A program made the position numbers and the translations under genes. The notes under the pieces are model-generated. The model was not told the origin of the DNA, searched no databases, and saw only the letters and a program-made list of their open reading frames with translations. Below, piece after piece: positions 7,411 through 17,815 of a stretch of 64,000 nt of DNA. Numbering within the stretch: position 1 is the first letter of the stretch; each line of letters begins with the position of its first letter. This DNA is from Trichomonas vaginalis G3 (Eukaryota; Parabasalia; Trichomonadida; Trichomonadidae), in NCBI RefSeq assembly GCF_026262505.1, contig NC_067207.1:8090082-8154081 (forward strand). Reading direction: 5' to 3'.

Positions 7411-7578
7411 TGTATTGATATTACTATTTTTGTATATTTTAAGAGAAAATTATATTCTCCTAAAGTGAAAACAATTTTCCAAATTGCAGCTCCTTCAAAG
7501 ATTTCTGAAGACTCAACGGTTAAAATTACAGTTTCTATCACAGATCCAGCTGGTCAAACTGCTACCTCTTTATATTAA
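7411..7578 (+). pseudogene. 3' remnant of an Ig-like surface-protein gene
   Basis: Fifty-five codons are open up to a stop, ending KISEDSTVKITVSITDPAGQTATSLY. The pattern F-x-I/V-x-AP followed by two beta-strands resembles the end of the FKVNAPEDHNK repeat domain of the neighbouring fused gene, so it may be a diverged paralogue cut off by rearrangement or by the mariner. No start codon with a plausible promoter is seen. Confidence 0.4.
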
Positions 7579-7998
7579 TATAATATTTATTTTGATATAT
7601 TTTTTAGTTTAACTTTTTTTCTTTGATAAATATTTTATTTTATATTTTAAACCCTTTATTTTTTAATTAAATCATGTCTTGTAAATCAAATTACAACATG
7701 GCAAACTTTTGATTCGATATATATAGTTTACGTAACAAGTGATAGCTCCATTAGAAAGCTGAGTTTTGAAAATTACAATACATAGCATATCATTTCCAGA
7801 CTTTCCCACTTTATTTTTTTTTTATTTTTTTTTAAAATGTTTCGTAATTTCAGGATGCTTTTCCCCTTTAACTTTGTTAAATGCGTAATTTTTTTCTATC
7901 TGACAACTGGCTTGAAAGATCATTGAAAATGCGATATAAACAATTTCATTTTTTTCGACTTTTTTTTATAAATAAAGAAAATAAATATACAAATAAAA
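7579..7998. other. AT-rich spacer without recognisable genes
   Basis: This stretch has long T and A tracts and no convincing frame. The right part should hold the 3' untranslated region and poly(A) signal of the WDR11-like gene on the minus strand. I see nothing else. Confidence 0.6.
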
Positions 7999-10805
7999 TT
8001 ATTTCTTAATTATTTTGTCATATTTGACAATTATATCCTGTCTCAAAGTATCCAAATCCGCAAACTGTGTTGCGTATCTCGAAGTGTCTTCGTCGTACGG
8101 CTTAATTACATCAGCCCTATCCAAGAACATCATCAAATGAAACGCGAGAGCTTTGTATTTTATCTGCATCAAAATTGCCAAAGCAGGATGGAAATCTCTT
8201 ATTGATATGAACAGCAACAAAGCGTTCATTGCATTTCCAGTATCCAAGAAGTGGTGGGCGGCTCTTCTCAACAAACTCTTCGACTCATTCGAAAACTCTT
8301 CCAATTTGCAGACTTCGACAGAATCTTCCCATCTTCCGTTGTCCTGAAGATATCTTGCGGCAGAAAGATTAGCGCCAGCTAAATGCATCAATATACAGCC
8401 TTCTATAAATCTGTGCTGTGCAAAAAGTGGAACAGCGGTTGTTATCAAAAATTCTGTCACGTTTTGTGGCAAAATTTTATCTTCGTAACCGAGAAGCAAC
8501 GCCGAACAAATGCTTGCCACTATTGTGAACTCGCTTTTGTTGGAGAGACTCTTGAAAACTTCGACAGCTCCTCTTCTATCACCCATTCTGAACTTGAACA
8601 ACAAGTTGAAAATGGCAGAAATCGGAGTATCTGCAGGAGAAAACAGAGAAGATTGAATCCTCAACGCGGAAACAACTTCTTCTTTCCCTCCAAACATGGA
8701 ATGCGTGCTTGCAACCTCGGACCTCCCAAACTACGTGAAACACACTTCCAAATAATGGAATCAGTTGGAAATCCATGGTCATTAGCTATCTCAGCTATTT
8801 GAAGTGCTTCTGACCATGTTCCTGTAGTAGGATTCGTTAATAATTGCTCACCCATAAGCTCTAACCGTTGCTGGGCGGTTTTTAGCGGTTTTAAGAGGGC
8901 AGGTGAAGTGATTCTTTTTACAGATCTCCAGTCTCTTGCAATAACGAATTTCACGGCTTCGTCATTGAGCGGGGAGACGAGGACGAGTCCATTTCCTGTT
9001 ACAGCGAATGAGGAAACAGAAAAAGGACAACTTTCCACTTTTTCAAGTGAAAAACCAAATTTTCCGTCTCTCGCGTGTACGTACAATCCGCTGGATGATC
9101 TCTCGAACTCTATCCTGTCTATGTCGATGAAAGGAGAGTATGTTTGCTTCGATGTACCGAAAGCAAAGTCGTAAAACATAATTACGCCGTCTGTGTCAGC
9201 AGTTATGATGCAATCGCCTTTCCAAGCAAGACAAGTTGTCCTGGAGTTCTCCCGTGAGTTACGCAGCCTCAGAACAGGCATCTGTGCTATGCCGTTCTTG
9301 TATGTGTAGACTTGGATTTCTCCGGTAGATAATAATACGGCGAAATTGGGAGTATCGCCTTGGAAACATGTTGCTGGTATTCTGGATACTTGGACTGCAA
9401 CAGCGGTGATGGATGTTTGAAGAGTCATCGGCTTTTGTTTGACATCATAAAAAATACCAAGGTCGTATTTGCCGTGGACGAAAACGCCGAGCTCCTCTGA
9501 ACATATTAGGTCTGTGGCAGGGCCAAGGCGAGTGTGGATTGGAATAACTTGGCGCTTGGGAAGATTTATTGATCCACACTCGGTTTTTGAGTACCACAGA
9601 AGGACATCTTTGGTAAGGAACTTGATCTTTTCAATGGATGTGCTGGATGCAAGGTAGTTCTGTGTGTATTTCCCTTCTGAAACGTCTGCGAAAATTATCT
9701 TTCCGGTTGGAGTGCCGAAAGCAAGGATTCCGTCGTAGAAATCGTAACAGGTTGGTATCTGTGGTATAATTTGAGACTGCGCGATGACGTAAGGTATATC
9801 ATCTTTTATGGCAAACATAACTAAGCCATTTGATGGAGAGAACGCGATGTATCGCTCGGGAAGTGCACGGTTACATGCAGCGGATAGTGGTAAATACTTC
9901 GATTTTAAGTCAAACAGCTCTCTTTTCAATTTTATTGTTCCTGATTTTGTAAAAATGTAGTCTTCGTTACAGATATAGATACTGAGTGACGAGTCTTGAC
10001 CATAAACTGTAATTTCGTTGTCATTTGTTAAAGAAGGAAGCAGTTTATGGAAAGATGATTGGGATGATTCATCGATTACAAGATTTCGGCCAGATTTGGT
10101 CGCTATGTTAAACGTAAGTATTTTTCCTTCAAGCATAATTAATAAAATATTACTAATATGGGGATGATGTTGAATTTCTACGATTTTTTCTGATTTATCT
10201 AAAGTATGGGATTGAGATTGAGATGTTGGAGCCTGCTTGGCATTCTTTGACGTGATAATTGTAAAGGATGGACCATTAGAATATAGAATTGCAGTGAATA
10301 TATCTGAACTATTAACAGCCATCCTTGTATATGTACCAGGAACATCTATCTTCCAAAGTATTCGTGAGTTTTTCGCTTGATCTTCAGCTTCATACGGCCA
10401 AAAATCGATACTATAAATTGTATTTGGTTCTGCAAAGCCTAAAACGATTTTACGGGACCATTGAAGCTCCGATACATACTGAGCTTCAGATACTTGACGA
10501 GTGATTCCGAGTGTAAGACCTGATTCACAATCCCATAACAAAACTCTTCCGCAATCGTCTGAAATTGCAAGATAAGGTAGCTCATAGTGGAATTTAAGGC
10601 AAGTTATGTTAGAATTTAGAATTTCAATGGATCATAAGAAAGAAATATCATTTTTAGTAGTTTTATAGAGATAAATTGTGCCTTTACCGGCTAATGCAAG
10701 TAGCCCACATGCTTCCCAGTCCATGCTCCCTGTGTTGAACACTTTACTAGGTGGACAAAGTGAAGCAAATCGTATCTTAGCTTTATTAAAAGGATTCGCT
10801 TGCAT
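7999..10805 (-). pseudogene. WDR11: WDR11-like WD-repeat protein, two lesions (first unit)
   Basis: This copy of the gene described at 23326-26133 has the TGA at codon 58 (10634-10632) and in addition lacks one base near 8703, where units two and three read GCCG. The result is a frame that ends after LQAR with a short foreign tail, and a separate 232-codon frame for the C-terminal solenoid. The missing base is shared with the fourth unit. Confidence 0.7.
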
Positions 10806-10915
10806 TTTTTTTATAAATTGATATCGTCAAAAATTTTAATTCTACAATGTTTTAAATATATTAATATTTAGTTGTACAGAATCAAATCACATCTACTTGA
10901 AAAAAAAAAGGTAGT

Positions 10916-10948
10916 GGGGCTTCCAGGCGCGTTGCGCCCTCTAGCCCC
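10916..10948. repeat. GC-rich hairpin at the Polinton edge
   Basis: GGGGCT pairs with AGCCCC and, after a 4-base internal loop on each side, GGCGC pairs with GCGCC around a GTT loop. It stands out in the AT-rich surroundings, lies about 40-70 bases before the large gene, and recurs at 26244, 41230 and 56196. It may belong to the terminal repeat of the element. Confidence 0.7.
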
Positions 10949-10980
10949 GAAGATGTTTAGTATAAAACCGCTTTTTAACT

Positions 10981-10986
10981 TCACTT
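10981..10986 (+). promoter_or_regulatory. TCA-type initiator of the large coiled-coil gene
   Basis: TCACTT matches the trichomonad initiator consensus exactly and places the start A at 10983, seven bases before the ATG. Such very short leaders are typical in Trichomonas. It is repeated at 26309, 41295 and 56261. Confidence 0.6.
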
Positions 10987-10989
10987 AAA

Positions 10990-13900
10990 ATGCCACGTAA
11001 GCTACGTAAGAATATACGTAAGAGGAAGGGAGCATTGAAACATCCAATAGTAAAACTGACACCACAACAACAGTTGCAACAACAAATGCTGAATGACCCC
11101 ACTATGTTGCAACAAATGTCAAGCAACCCTATGCTTTTAAACCGAGTTATTGGTGCACAGAGTGGAGGTTTAAGAGCGGCACTTTTAGCGAAAATGGCAG
11201 GCTATGGTGGAGCTGCAGACGGAACAGCTTATAACCCTCAAAGTCAAATGAATTTGAGTTCACTCAAAAATCAAATAACAGATGTCAAAAAGTCAAACAT
11301 AGACATACAGAAACAAATAAGTGAAAACGAAAAGAAACTAGAATATGACAGACACACAAAGAAACTCAATGAGTTAAACGTAGAGAAAAAGAAGAAAGAA
11401 GAACAACTGAAAGAACTAAGTACAGAGGAATATGCGAAAAAAGTGTCAGAAAAAGCAGCAGAAGTAGCAAAAATGGAACAAGATGTTATAAATTTGAAAA
11501 ACCATACTACTCAATATAAAGTACTGAAAGATGAAGAAATAAAACAAAAAGCCCTGAAGACATATATGGATAGCGATGAGTATAAAAAAGAAGTTGAAGC
11601 AAATGTAAAGGCAGAAAAACTTTTACAGTTGCAAAACCAAACCGTACAGTATGAAAACTTAGCACAAGAAAGTAAAAATAACGACGCAGCCATGCAAAAG
11701 GCAATGAAAAGCGCAGAATATATAAAAGCTAATAATGACTGGTTAGACGCCCAAGCCAACGCTAAAGCAGCCCAACTTATAGGGTCAATAAGGACAAAAA
11801 TACAAGCGGATGAAGACAGTTCAAATGAAGCTTTAACGAATGCTGACTTTAAGAACGCCTTCGAAGCTCTTCATAGTAAGGTGAAACTAGTGAACGACTT
11901 CTCATCTGGAAAGAAACTGAAGTCTGAAGGTTTCGACAAAGAGTTAAAAGAAGTAGCACAAAATATGACGAAAATAACAGATGCAGCAACGAGACAGGCA
12001 GTTCAAAGTGCCCATGACGCCGTTAGAACAGCTGTTGTGGAAAGTCAAGAAAAAGAGTTACAACAGACCAAAAGAGACCTAGTAAATGCTTTCTTAAGAA
12101 CGAAAAGTCAGGTAGGACATTATGCTGCAGATGGAACATATGTGCCAGCTGGTGGAACTTATATACCAGCTGGTGGAACTTATATACTAGCTAGTGGAAC
12201 TTATATACCACCAAACCCTCCAAGAGAAGCACCTGCACCAGGACTACCTAAAACATTTACATCGTCACATGGACACAGACACAGGCATGCACCAAAACCA
12301 ACACAACAACCAACAGTTCAAAATCCAGCACCACAACAACAACAACAACCAGCACAACAACCACCTCCACAACCAGCACAGCAACCAACAGTTCAAAACC
12401 CTGCACAACAACCACCTCCACAACCAGCACAGCAACCAACAGTTCAAAACCCTGCACAACAACCACCTCCACAACCAGCACAACAACCACAAACAGAGCA
12501 AGGACATAAAAGAAGTAGAGAACAAGGAAACCAAGATTTCTTAAAAATGCTTAAGGAAGAATATGGTTACCCAGATACTCTTGACTTTAGTGACAGATAT
12601 AAAGAAGCTATTAGAAAGTTCAAGGAAGGAAATACAGACCCGAACCTATTTAGCTTTATGGTTCAGCACCAAATGGGATATAATTTCAAACCTGGAAAAT
12701 ACAAGCTCGCTAAGGGATATGATTTAATAGCATATCATCCAAATGACATGAACGAATTTACTCCGAGATATTTGGTGTCAGAGCTAAATGACAATTCAAC
12801 TCTCTTCATGAAACGCGTAAAAAATAGAGACGGAACGAAAGAAGAAAGGTTTATGAGTCCGGATGACTTAGATAGGGAACTTTTTAAAAACGGTCTCGGA
12901 ATATATGAAATGCCAGCAGATGAGGTACAAGAAACTCAACAGGAAGAAGTTCAGATACAACCAGACATGGAAGAAATAGTTCAGCAACAACAGCTAGAAG
13001 AGCCTGAAGGAAACGAACAAGTCCCTCCTTTGGAAACTAACCTCACAGAACTAGATGAAGATTTGGAACAGCCGAAAAATCTTGACCCTCAACAAGAGTA
13101 TGAGGTGAATATGGAATCTTTCCAAGAGTCTAAAAAAAATTCGGCTGACATAGTAGAAGAATATCGAAAAATGTTTGCCGACATACAAAAGACTCCAACA
13201 TCAGATGAAAATATTCAGCATAGAATGGAAGTACTGAAAGATAATGTACGCAAATACAACAATCCTTTTTACTTACGACCATATAACGTTCAATCTTTGG
13301 CTGAACTCGGTGAAAATAAAAGGTTAAATTTCAACAAAACATATAGAAATGAAACATTGTTTAAAGTTCATTCAGAACCTAACCAATATGGAAACAAACC
13401 TACTTTTGTTTCTGCAGACTATGGAACTACAATGAGATGGGGTCATAAAGCTAATCCGGATAGGTGGTTCATAAACTTACAACCACAATTCCAAGAAGTT
13501 GTAGACGCAATGGAAGTGAATGGTGAACCAGATATAGCTGGTATTTTCAGCGCGGCTTTAATGCCATTGAAAGATATGAAAGATGCAGATATTTTGAACC
13601 AGTATGAAATGAACATGGCTGATGGAAATATAACACCTGACGTTCTAAAACATTTATCTCAAAGAACTACACAGAACCATAGAGATGGTATATTTGGTGA
13701 AGAGTTTAGAAAGACAGTTAGGGAGAGAGAAGGAAGAGAACCTATTGTACATGACCTTGCAAACGAAAGTTTACAAAATGTCATAAAAACTTACTTTGCA
13801 GACAATGAACCGAGAAGGGATGAATATTTAAGAAAACTCAAATGGACAGTACCAAATGAAATGTTAGTATTGAAAAACATGTTCCTTGACAAAATAAAAC

Positions 13901-14421
13901 CAACTACAGAAATAAATGACGAAAGACTGAAACATTGGGTAAAAGCTTTCCCATTCACAAAAGATATTATTGGTAACATGGAAAGAAAACCAGAATGGCT
14001 ACAAAAACATATATTTGGAAACGAGCTTATTCCATATGGACAAGCTCTGTTTGAAGAGCTTGAACCGGAAACTCAGGAAAGAGTCATGCAAACAATACGC
14101 GAAGACTCAAATACAAACTATGACAAAATCTTTCTAGGATATAGGTTACCTGAGATGGGCGACCAGAGCCCAAAGGCAAAAAGGACATGGGAAATTTACA
14201 ACATACTAGGTGAACATGAGGCAAAGATGCAACAACTTGAAGCAGAGGGCAAGTTACCAAAAGCGACACCAAAGAAGAAGAGAAGAGTAGAACAAAGTGA
14301 AAGTAGTGAAGAAGTAACTTCATCTAGTGAAAGTAGTGGCAATGAAGGAAAAAGAAGAGTTAAAAACTCAGTCAGGAAGAAAGTAAAGCTTGGTCCGAGT
14401 GGGTTCTATTATGACATATAA
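10990..14421 (+). CDS. Large coiled-coil, Gln/Pro-rich Polinton protein (1143 aa)
   Basis: The protein starts with a highly basic segment (MPRKLRKNIRKRKGALKH). A Gln/Met-rich stretch and a long charged helical region at about 90-360 follow, which should form coiled coils. Residues about 380-406 are short GTYxPAG repeats and about 435-500 are Gln/Pro-rich 17-residue repeats. The rest is a globular-looking region of about 550 residues, a KKKRR cluster near 1100 that could act as a nuclear signal, a Ser/Glu stretch and a basic tail. I recognise no enzyme motif. Its position before the capsid gene and its basic ends suggest a virion or core protein, which is inference. A TCA-type initiator precedes the ATG. 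Confidence 0.75.
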   Translation: MPRKLRKNIRKRKGALKHPIVKLTPQQQLQQQMLNDPTMLQQMSSNPMLLNRVIGAQSGGLRAALLAKMAGYGGAADGTAYNPQSQMNLSSLKNQITDVKKSNIDIQKQISENEKKLEYDRHTKKLNELNVEKKKKEEQLKELSTEEYAKKVSEKAAEVAKMEQDVINLKNHTTQYKVLKDEEIKQKALKTYMDSDEYKKEVEANVKAEKLLQLQNQTVQYENLAQESKNNDAAMQKAMKSAEYIKANNDWLDAQANAKAAQLIGSIRTKIQADEDSSNEALTNADFKNAFEALHSKVKLVNDFSSGKKLKSEGFDKELKEVAQNMTKITDAATRQAVQSAHDAVRTAVVESQEKELQQTKRDLVNAFLRTKSQVGHYAADGTYVPAGGTYIPAGGTYILASGTYIPPNPPREAPAPGLPKTFTSSHGHRHRHAPKPTQQPTVQNPAPQQQQQPAQQPPPQPAQQPTVQNPAQQPPPQPAQQPTVQNPAQQPPPQPAQQPQTEQGHKRSREQGNQDFLKMLKEEYGYPDTLDFSDRYKEAIRKFKEGNTDPNLFSFMVQHQMGYNFKPGKYKLAKGYDLIAYHPNDMNEFTPRYLVSELNDNSTLFMKRVKNRDGTKEERFMSPDDLDRELFKNGLGIYEMPADEVQETQQEEVQIQPDMEEIVQQQQLEEPEGNEQVPPLETNLTELDEDLEQPKNLDPQQEYEVNMESFQESKKNSADIVEEYRKMFADIQKTPTSDENIQHRMEVLKDNVRKYNNPFYLRPYNVQSLAELGENKRLNFNKTYRNETLFKVHSEPNQYGNKPTFVSADYGTTMRWGHKANPDRWFINLQPQFQEVVDAMEVNGEPDIAGIFSAALMPLKDMKDADILNQYEMNMADGNITPDVLKHLSQRTTQNHRDGIFGEEFRKTVREREGREPIVHDLANESLQNVIKTYFADNEPRRDEYLRKLKWTVPNEMLVLKNMFLDKIKPTTEINDERLKHWVKAFPFTKDIIGNMERKPEWLQKHIFGNELIPYGQALFEELEPETQERVMQTIREDSNTNYDKIFLGYRLPEMGDQSPKAKRTWEIYNILGEHEAKMQQLEAEGKLPKATPKKKRRVEQSESSEEVTSSSESSGNEGKRRVKNSVRKKVKLGPSGFYYDI
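12129..12212 (+). repeat. 24-bp tandem repeats (GTYxPAG)
   Basis: Three to four copies of a 24-base repeat encode GTYVPAG/GTYIPAG-like octapeptides inside the large gene. It is repeated in each unit. Confidence 0.8.
12361..12490 (+). repeat. 51-bp tandem repeats (Gln/Pro-rich)
   Basis: The sequence from CCACCTCCACAACCAGCACA recurs at 12361, 12412 and 12463, a 51-base (17-codon) period encoding PPPQPAQQPTVQNPAQQ-type repeats. Confidence 0.85.
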
Positions 14422-14453
14422 ATCCAACTATTCTATATTTTTACCCATATGAA

Positions 14454-16061
14454 ATGTACGCCGCTCAGAATATAACGCCAACAGTTTTGGATGCCATGAA
14501 TGGAAATGTTTCCGAATGGTATAACGAATGCGACAATGCCATTAGAAGGTCAGAAATAGTTCCTGGAACTTACGAATATACAACTGCTGTTTCTTATGGA
14601 AACGTAGGTGAGTTTGGAGAAGGTTCTTCAACAACAGTAGATATTGCTTGCGACAGGTTTCATATTATTTCTATTGACAACTCTTTCTTATACGTGGAAC
14701 AAGACATTGAAATAAAACCTTCTGCCAAGTTGTCTGAAAAGAAAGGTTGCAATGGAATTTTCTATGTCGGATACCAATATGCTCCAGAAGTTTTCATGGG
14801 ATATAAGATATATTCTAACTCTGACTTAGTTCAAACAGTAACATGGGCAAACTATGAATGGTTCGCTTTAAGAAACTCAGTACAACCACAAGCTAGAGAA
14901 CAAACAGACCAGTATGCAACTATTGAGAAAATAAGAAGACTTGACCCTAACGTTCCAGGAGTTTATGTTAACCTTTCTGGTTCAGATGGAACTGCTGCCA
15001 CTAAAGTAAAACTGAAACTTAGAGTTCCTTTGTCATCTTTCCTCATCTTCAGGTTTTTAAGATACTTGCCAAACTGGGCAGGAAAAATTTCTATCGAACT
15101 TACTCCAAGCAAAAATAACTTAGTCATTGCACCAACACAAGACCCATTCACTCTTACAGACGTAAAGGGAACAAATAAAACGTCATTCGCCGAATTTTGC
15201 AAAGACAAAGTTGACTTAGACTTTGGTTTCTCAAACCTCAACACTGAAGTAAACTATTATTTCAATGCTGCTGGAGATGCTTGGGACCCAGTTAAGTTCA
15301 CATGCGAAAAATTTGAATGCAAGAGAATAGAAAGCAGACTTGCAGTCTATATGTTGGACCCAGATATTTCAAATGCTTTAGCTGCCAAATATATTGCAGT
15401 TCCACTTATGTTCCCTATACACCAAATATCTGTCAAAGACTTTGCAGGTGAAGTTGGAAACCAAAGTGCTGACCCAGGTGCAAGAACAGATATTGCCTTA
15501 ACAACTGCAATGAAACATGCAGATACTATGTTTGTTCTTTTCAGACGAACTATAAATGACTATTCTTGTTTCTACAACCCTGGTATTAAATATCATATAA
15601 ACATAGATGGCAAATATTATCCAAGAGAAGAATATTCTACAGTTGAGGATATGAGGTCATACAACTTGACATTAGATGCTATGAACTTTAACAACAACTT
15701 CACAACAACCATTAACCCTGAAATGCAAAGTTCTATTATGCCATATGTGAAAGTATGGACCCATACAGGAGGTCAAAAAACTCAATATACAAATGGAGAC
15801 CGTTCAAACTTTTGGCTTGGCATTCCATTTGCTGACTCAGAAGACTTTATGGGTGGTATTTCAACTGTTGGTACAGTTCAAATACAATATACTGGTGACA
15901 GAGACGGTCCAGATGAATTGAAAGCAAAGAAGTTTACAAAACCAATAGCACTTTTCACGGAAGATGCTCTTTTGAAAATTCGTTCGATGAAACCTGCTGG
16001 GGCTCCTCAGATTGGCATAACGACAGCTTCCATCGAGCAGATTTTGGCAGCAGGTCAGTAA
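14454..16061 (+). CDS. Polinton major capsid protein (second unit)
   Basis: The 535-residue translation is identical to that of 166-1773 and the frame looks whole. Confidence 0.8.
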   Translation: MYAAQNITPTVLDAMNGNVSEWYNECDNAIRRSEIVPGTYEYTTAVSYGNVGEFGEGSSTTVDIACDRFHIISIDNSFLYVEQDIEIKPSAKLSEKKGCNGIFYVGYQYAPEVFMGYKIYSNSDLVQTVTWANYEWFALRNSVQPQAREQTDQYATIEKIRRLDPNVPGVYVNLSGSDGTAATKVKLKLRVPLSSFLIFRFLRYLPNWAGKISIELTPSKNNLVIAPTQDPFTLTDVKGTNKTSFAEFCKDKVDLDFGFSNLNTEVNYYFNAAGDAWDPVKFTCEKFECKRIESRLAVYMLDPDISNALAAKYIAVPLMFPIHQISVKDFAGEVGNQSADPGARTDIALTTAMKHADTMFVLFRRTINDYSCFYNPGIKYHINIDGKYYPREEYSTVEDMRSYNLTLDAMNFNNNFTTTINPEMQSSIMPYVKVWTHTGGQKTQYTNGDRSNFWLGIPFADSEDFMGGISTVGTVQIQYTGDRDGPDELKAKKFTKPIALFTEDALLKIRSMKPAGAPQIGITTASIEQILAAGQ

Positions 16062-16374
16062 GTTGTTCTTGAACTGACTTCTCTCCGTCAAATATTGACA
16101 GTACGCCAGTTTTGACATAATATTGTATTATAAACTTTCCTTTAGAAATATCTGTAAGTTTTGAAGTTATATTTTTGTCTGCTTCAAGAACTTTCACCAT
16201 TTCAGTTATACCAACTTTCTTTGCTTTATGAAAATATTTAGGTTCAGCAAAGACTGCTATTCTATAACATTTTCCATTGTTTGTGTAAAGAACTATTCTG
16301 TCAATGTATTTGTATTGTTTGTGTGTGTAAACTTTGTTTTGCTTCAATTCGAAGAGATATCTGAATACGTCCAT
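15955..16374 (-). CDS. 139-aa Polinton-associated protein (second unit)
   Basis: Identical translation to 1667-2086, with the same convergent overlap with the capsid gene. Confidence 0.6.
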   Translation of the reverse strand: MDVFRYLFELKQNKVYTHKQYKYIDRIVLYTNNGKCYRIAVFAEPKYFHKAKKVGITEMVKVLEADKNITSKLTDISKGKFIIQYYVKTGVLSIFDGEKSVQEQLTDLLPKSARWKLSLCQSEEPQQVSSNEFSKEHLP

Positions 16375-16392
16375 CTTTTTATTCTAAGTAAA

Positions 16393-16974
16393 ATGTCATT
16401 TCCGAAAAATAGAAGTGTAAGTGTTTCAAAAGGTTTAATGGCGGTGGCAGATGTGAAGTTAAATTCACCAACTCAAACAAACAGTCAAAGTGTTGTTGTC
16501 AATGTCAAAGACAGAGATGTTGAAGTGGGGAAACCATACGAAGACGAAGATGGTATAACAATAGTTCCTGTAAAAGAACAACCAACATATCCTGAAGTTA
16601 GCAGAGACTTAAGTTCTGTTGCAGATATTCGAAACGACTACCAACAACTGAAAGACAAACTTAAAACTCAGGAGAAGATTTGTCAAGCTTTAAGTATAAT
16701 GTTAAACTTGGTCGAACACAACCCTGTAAAAGTGAACTCATATGTCATTGCACCTCATGAAGTTTTGAAAGAACTATTGAAACTTTTGACAGAGGCAGAC
16801 GATATAAACATCAAAGAAATAGAACCCGACATTAGTTGCTGTGGTGTTTCATATAATGTCATTGACAAGATATACGTTATGAAAGGAGGTGAAACGTTGA
16901 ACTTAAAATATAGTTTCCCAGACGTTATAAAAATATTTGACGACCACAACATTTCATTAAAATTTATTTGCTAA
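16393..16974 (+). CDS. 193-aa Polinton-associated protein (second unit)
   Basis: Identical translation to 2105-2686; the start is again 18 bases from the divergent gene. Confidence 0.65.
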   Translation: MSFPKNRSVSVSKGLMAVADVKLNSPTQTNSQSVVVNVKDRDVEVGKPYEDEDGITIVPVKEQPTYPEVSRDLSSVADIRNDYQQLKDKLKTQEKICQALSIMLNLVEHNPVKVNSYVIAPHEVLKELLKLLTEADDINIKEIEPDISCCGVSYNVIDKIYVMKGGETLNLKYSFPDVIKIFDDHNISLKFIC

Positions 16975-16978
16975 GTAA

Positions 16979-17785
16979 ATGGCAGAAGACATAATGGTTT
17001 ATACTATTACGACTAAAAACCCTGAGTCATATAATTCTATAACAACAAACTTACAAAGTCCTCAAGGACGATATTGTAAACTAACCTTAAACACAATGAC
17101 GACTAAAGCCTGTTTTGCTCTTTTGACACCAGAAGACTTTATTGTTGTGAATGGTAAAAAATACTCCTTTGAAGATACTTACTCAGATATACCACCAACA
17201 GGTTTTGTTGACTTATTTAATACTTTAAGGACGGGTGTAACATGTGCTGCAACTAGAGCAGGTTTCATTATGTTTGAATGTCCGACTGAGTTTACTATAA
17301 ACGATATGAGTTATAATACAAAACTTATATCTGGTTTTTACTACCAACAGTTTCCTATAACAGGAAAAGGTGTCATACAAGGAATGTCTGTTCCATTGAC
17401 TTTAAGCACACCAATCTTATATATTGTTTCAAACTTAGGTTCAAAGTGTTATTCGAATGTCGACAGAAACTATTATGACCAAAAGATACTTATGCGTATA
17501 AACAATACTTTCTCTGCTGGTTTGCCTATTGTTCATTCGAATGCAGAGTTTTCAGCTTTAGTAAACTCAAACACTTTAGCAAACATAAACTTAACCTTAG
17601 TTGACGCAAACTTTGTTCCTGTAAAACTTTTATGTCCTATGTATTTGTCAATGACGGCAGAAAGTTTCGAATTGGAAGATGCAACTGGTGAAAGTATTGT
17701 ATTACAAGAACAACTTCAACAACAAATAGCTCAAGAACAACAAATGCAACAAATGGAACAAATGGAACAACAAGCTCAAGAATAA
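16979..17785 (+). CDS. Candidate Polinton minor capsid (penton-like) protein, 268 aa
   Basis: The protein is beta-rich. Near residues 200-225 it has the strand-turn-strand pattern INLTLVDANFVPVKLLCPMYLSM, which resembles the end of the single jelly-roll minor capsid proteins of Polintons and related elements, where it reads roughly as hydrophobic-x-L-x-D-x-x-x-x-P-V-x-L. The last 30 residues are almost purely Gln/Glu/Met and probably disordered. It follows the 193-aa gene after four bases and is followed by 30 AT-rich bases before the next gene. The assignment is by pattern and position next to the capsid gene; no enzymatic motif is seen. Confidence 0.5.
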   Translation: MAEDIMVYTITTKNPESYNSITTNLQSPQGRYCKLTLNTMTTKACFALLTPEDFIVVNGKKYSFEDTYSDIPPTGFVDLFNTLRTGVTCAATRAGFIMFECPTEFTINDMSYNTKLISGFYYQQFPITGKGVIQGMSVPLTLSTPILYIVSNLGSKCYSNVDRNYYDQKILMRINNTFSAGLPIVHSNAEFSALVNSNTLANINLTLVDANFVPVKLLCPMYLSMTAESFELEDATGESIVLQEQLQQQIAQEQQMQQMEQMEQQAQE

Positions 17786-17815
17786 AAAAATATTTTTTTT
17801 TATTTTTATAAAAAA

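Noticed and set aside
8383-8802. 139-aa plus-strand frame inside the WDR11-like gene
   Set aside because: It is antisense to the gene, has no recognisable domain and changes length with the 1-base difference between units.
8661-10541. Start of the WDR11-like protein at MLWDCESG
   Set aside because: The codon there is TTG, not ATG, and WD-repeat coding similarity continues upstream to the ATG at 10805.
12257-12534. Val/Leu-rich minus-strand frames with apparent membrane character
   Set aside because: They are antisense readings of the Gln/Pro-coding 51-bp repeats.
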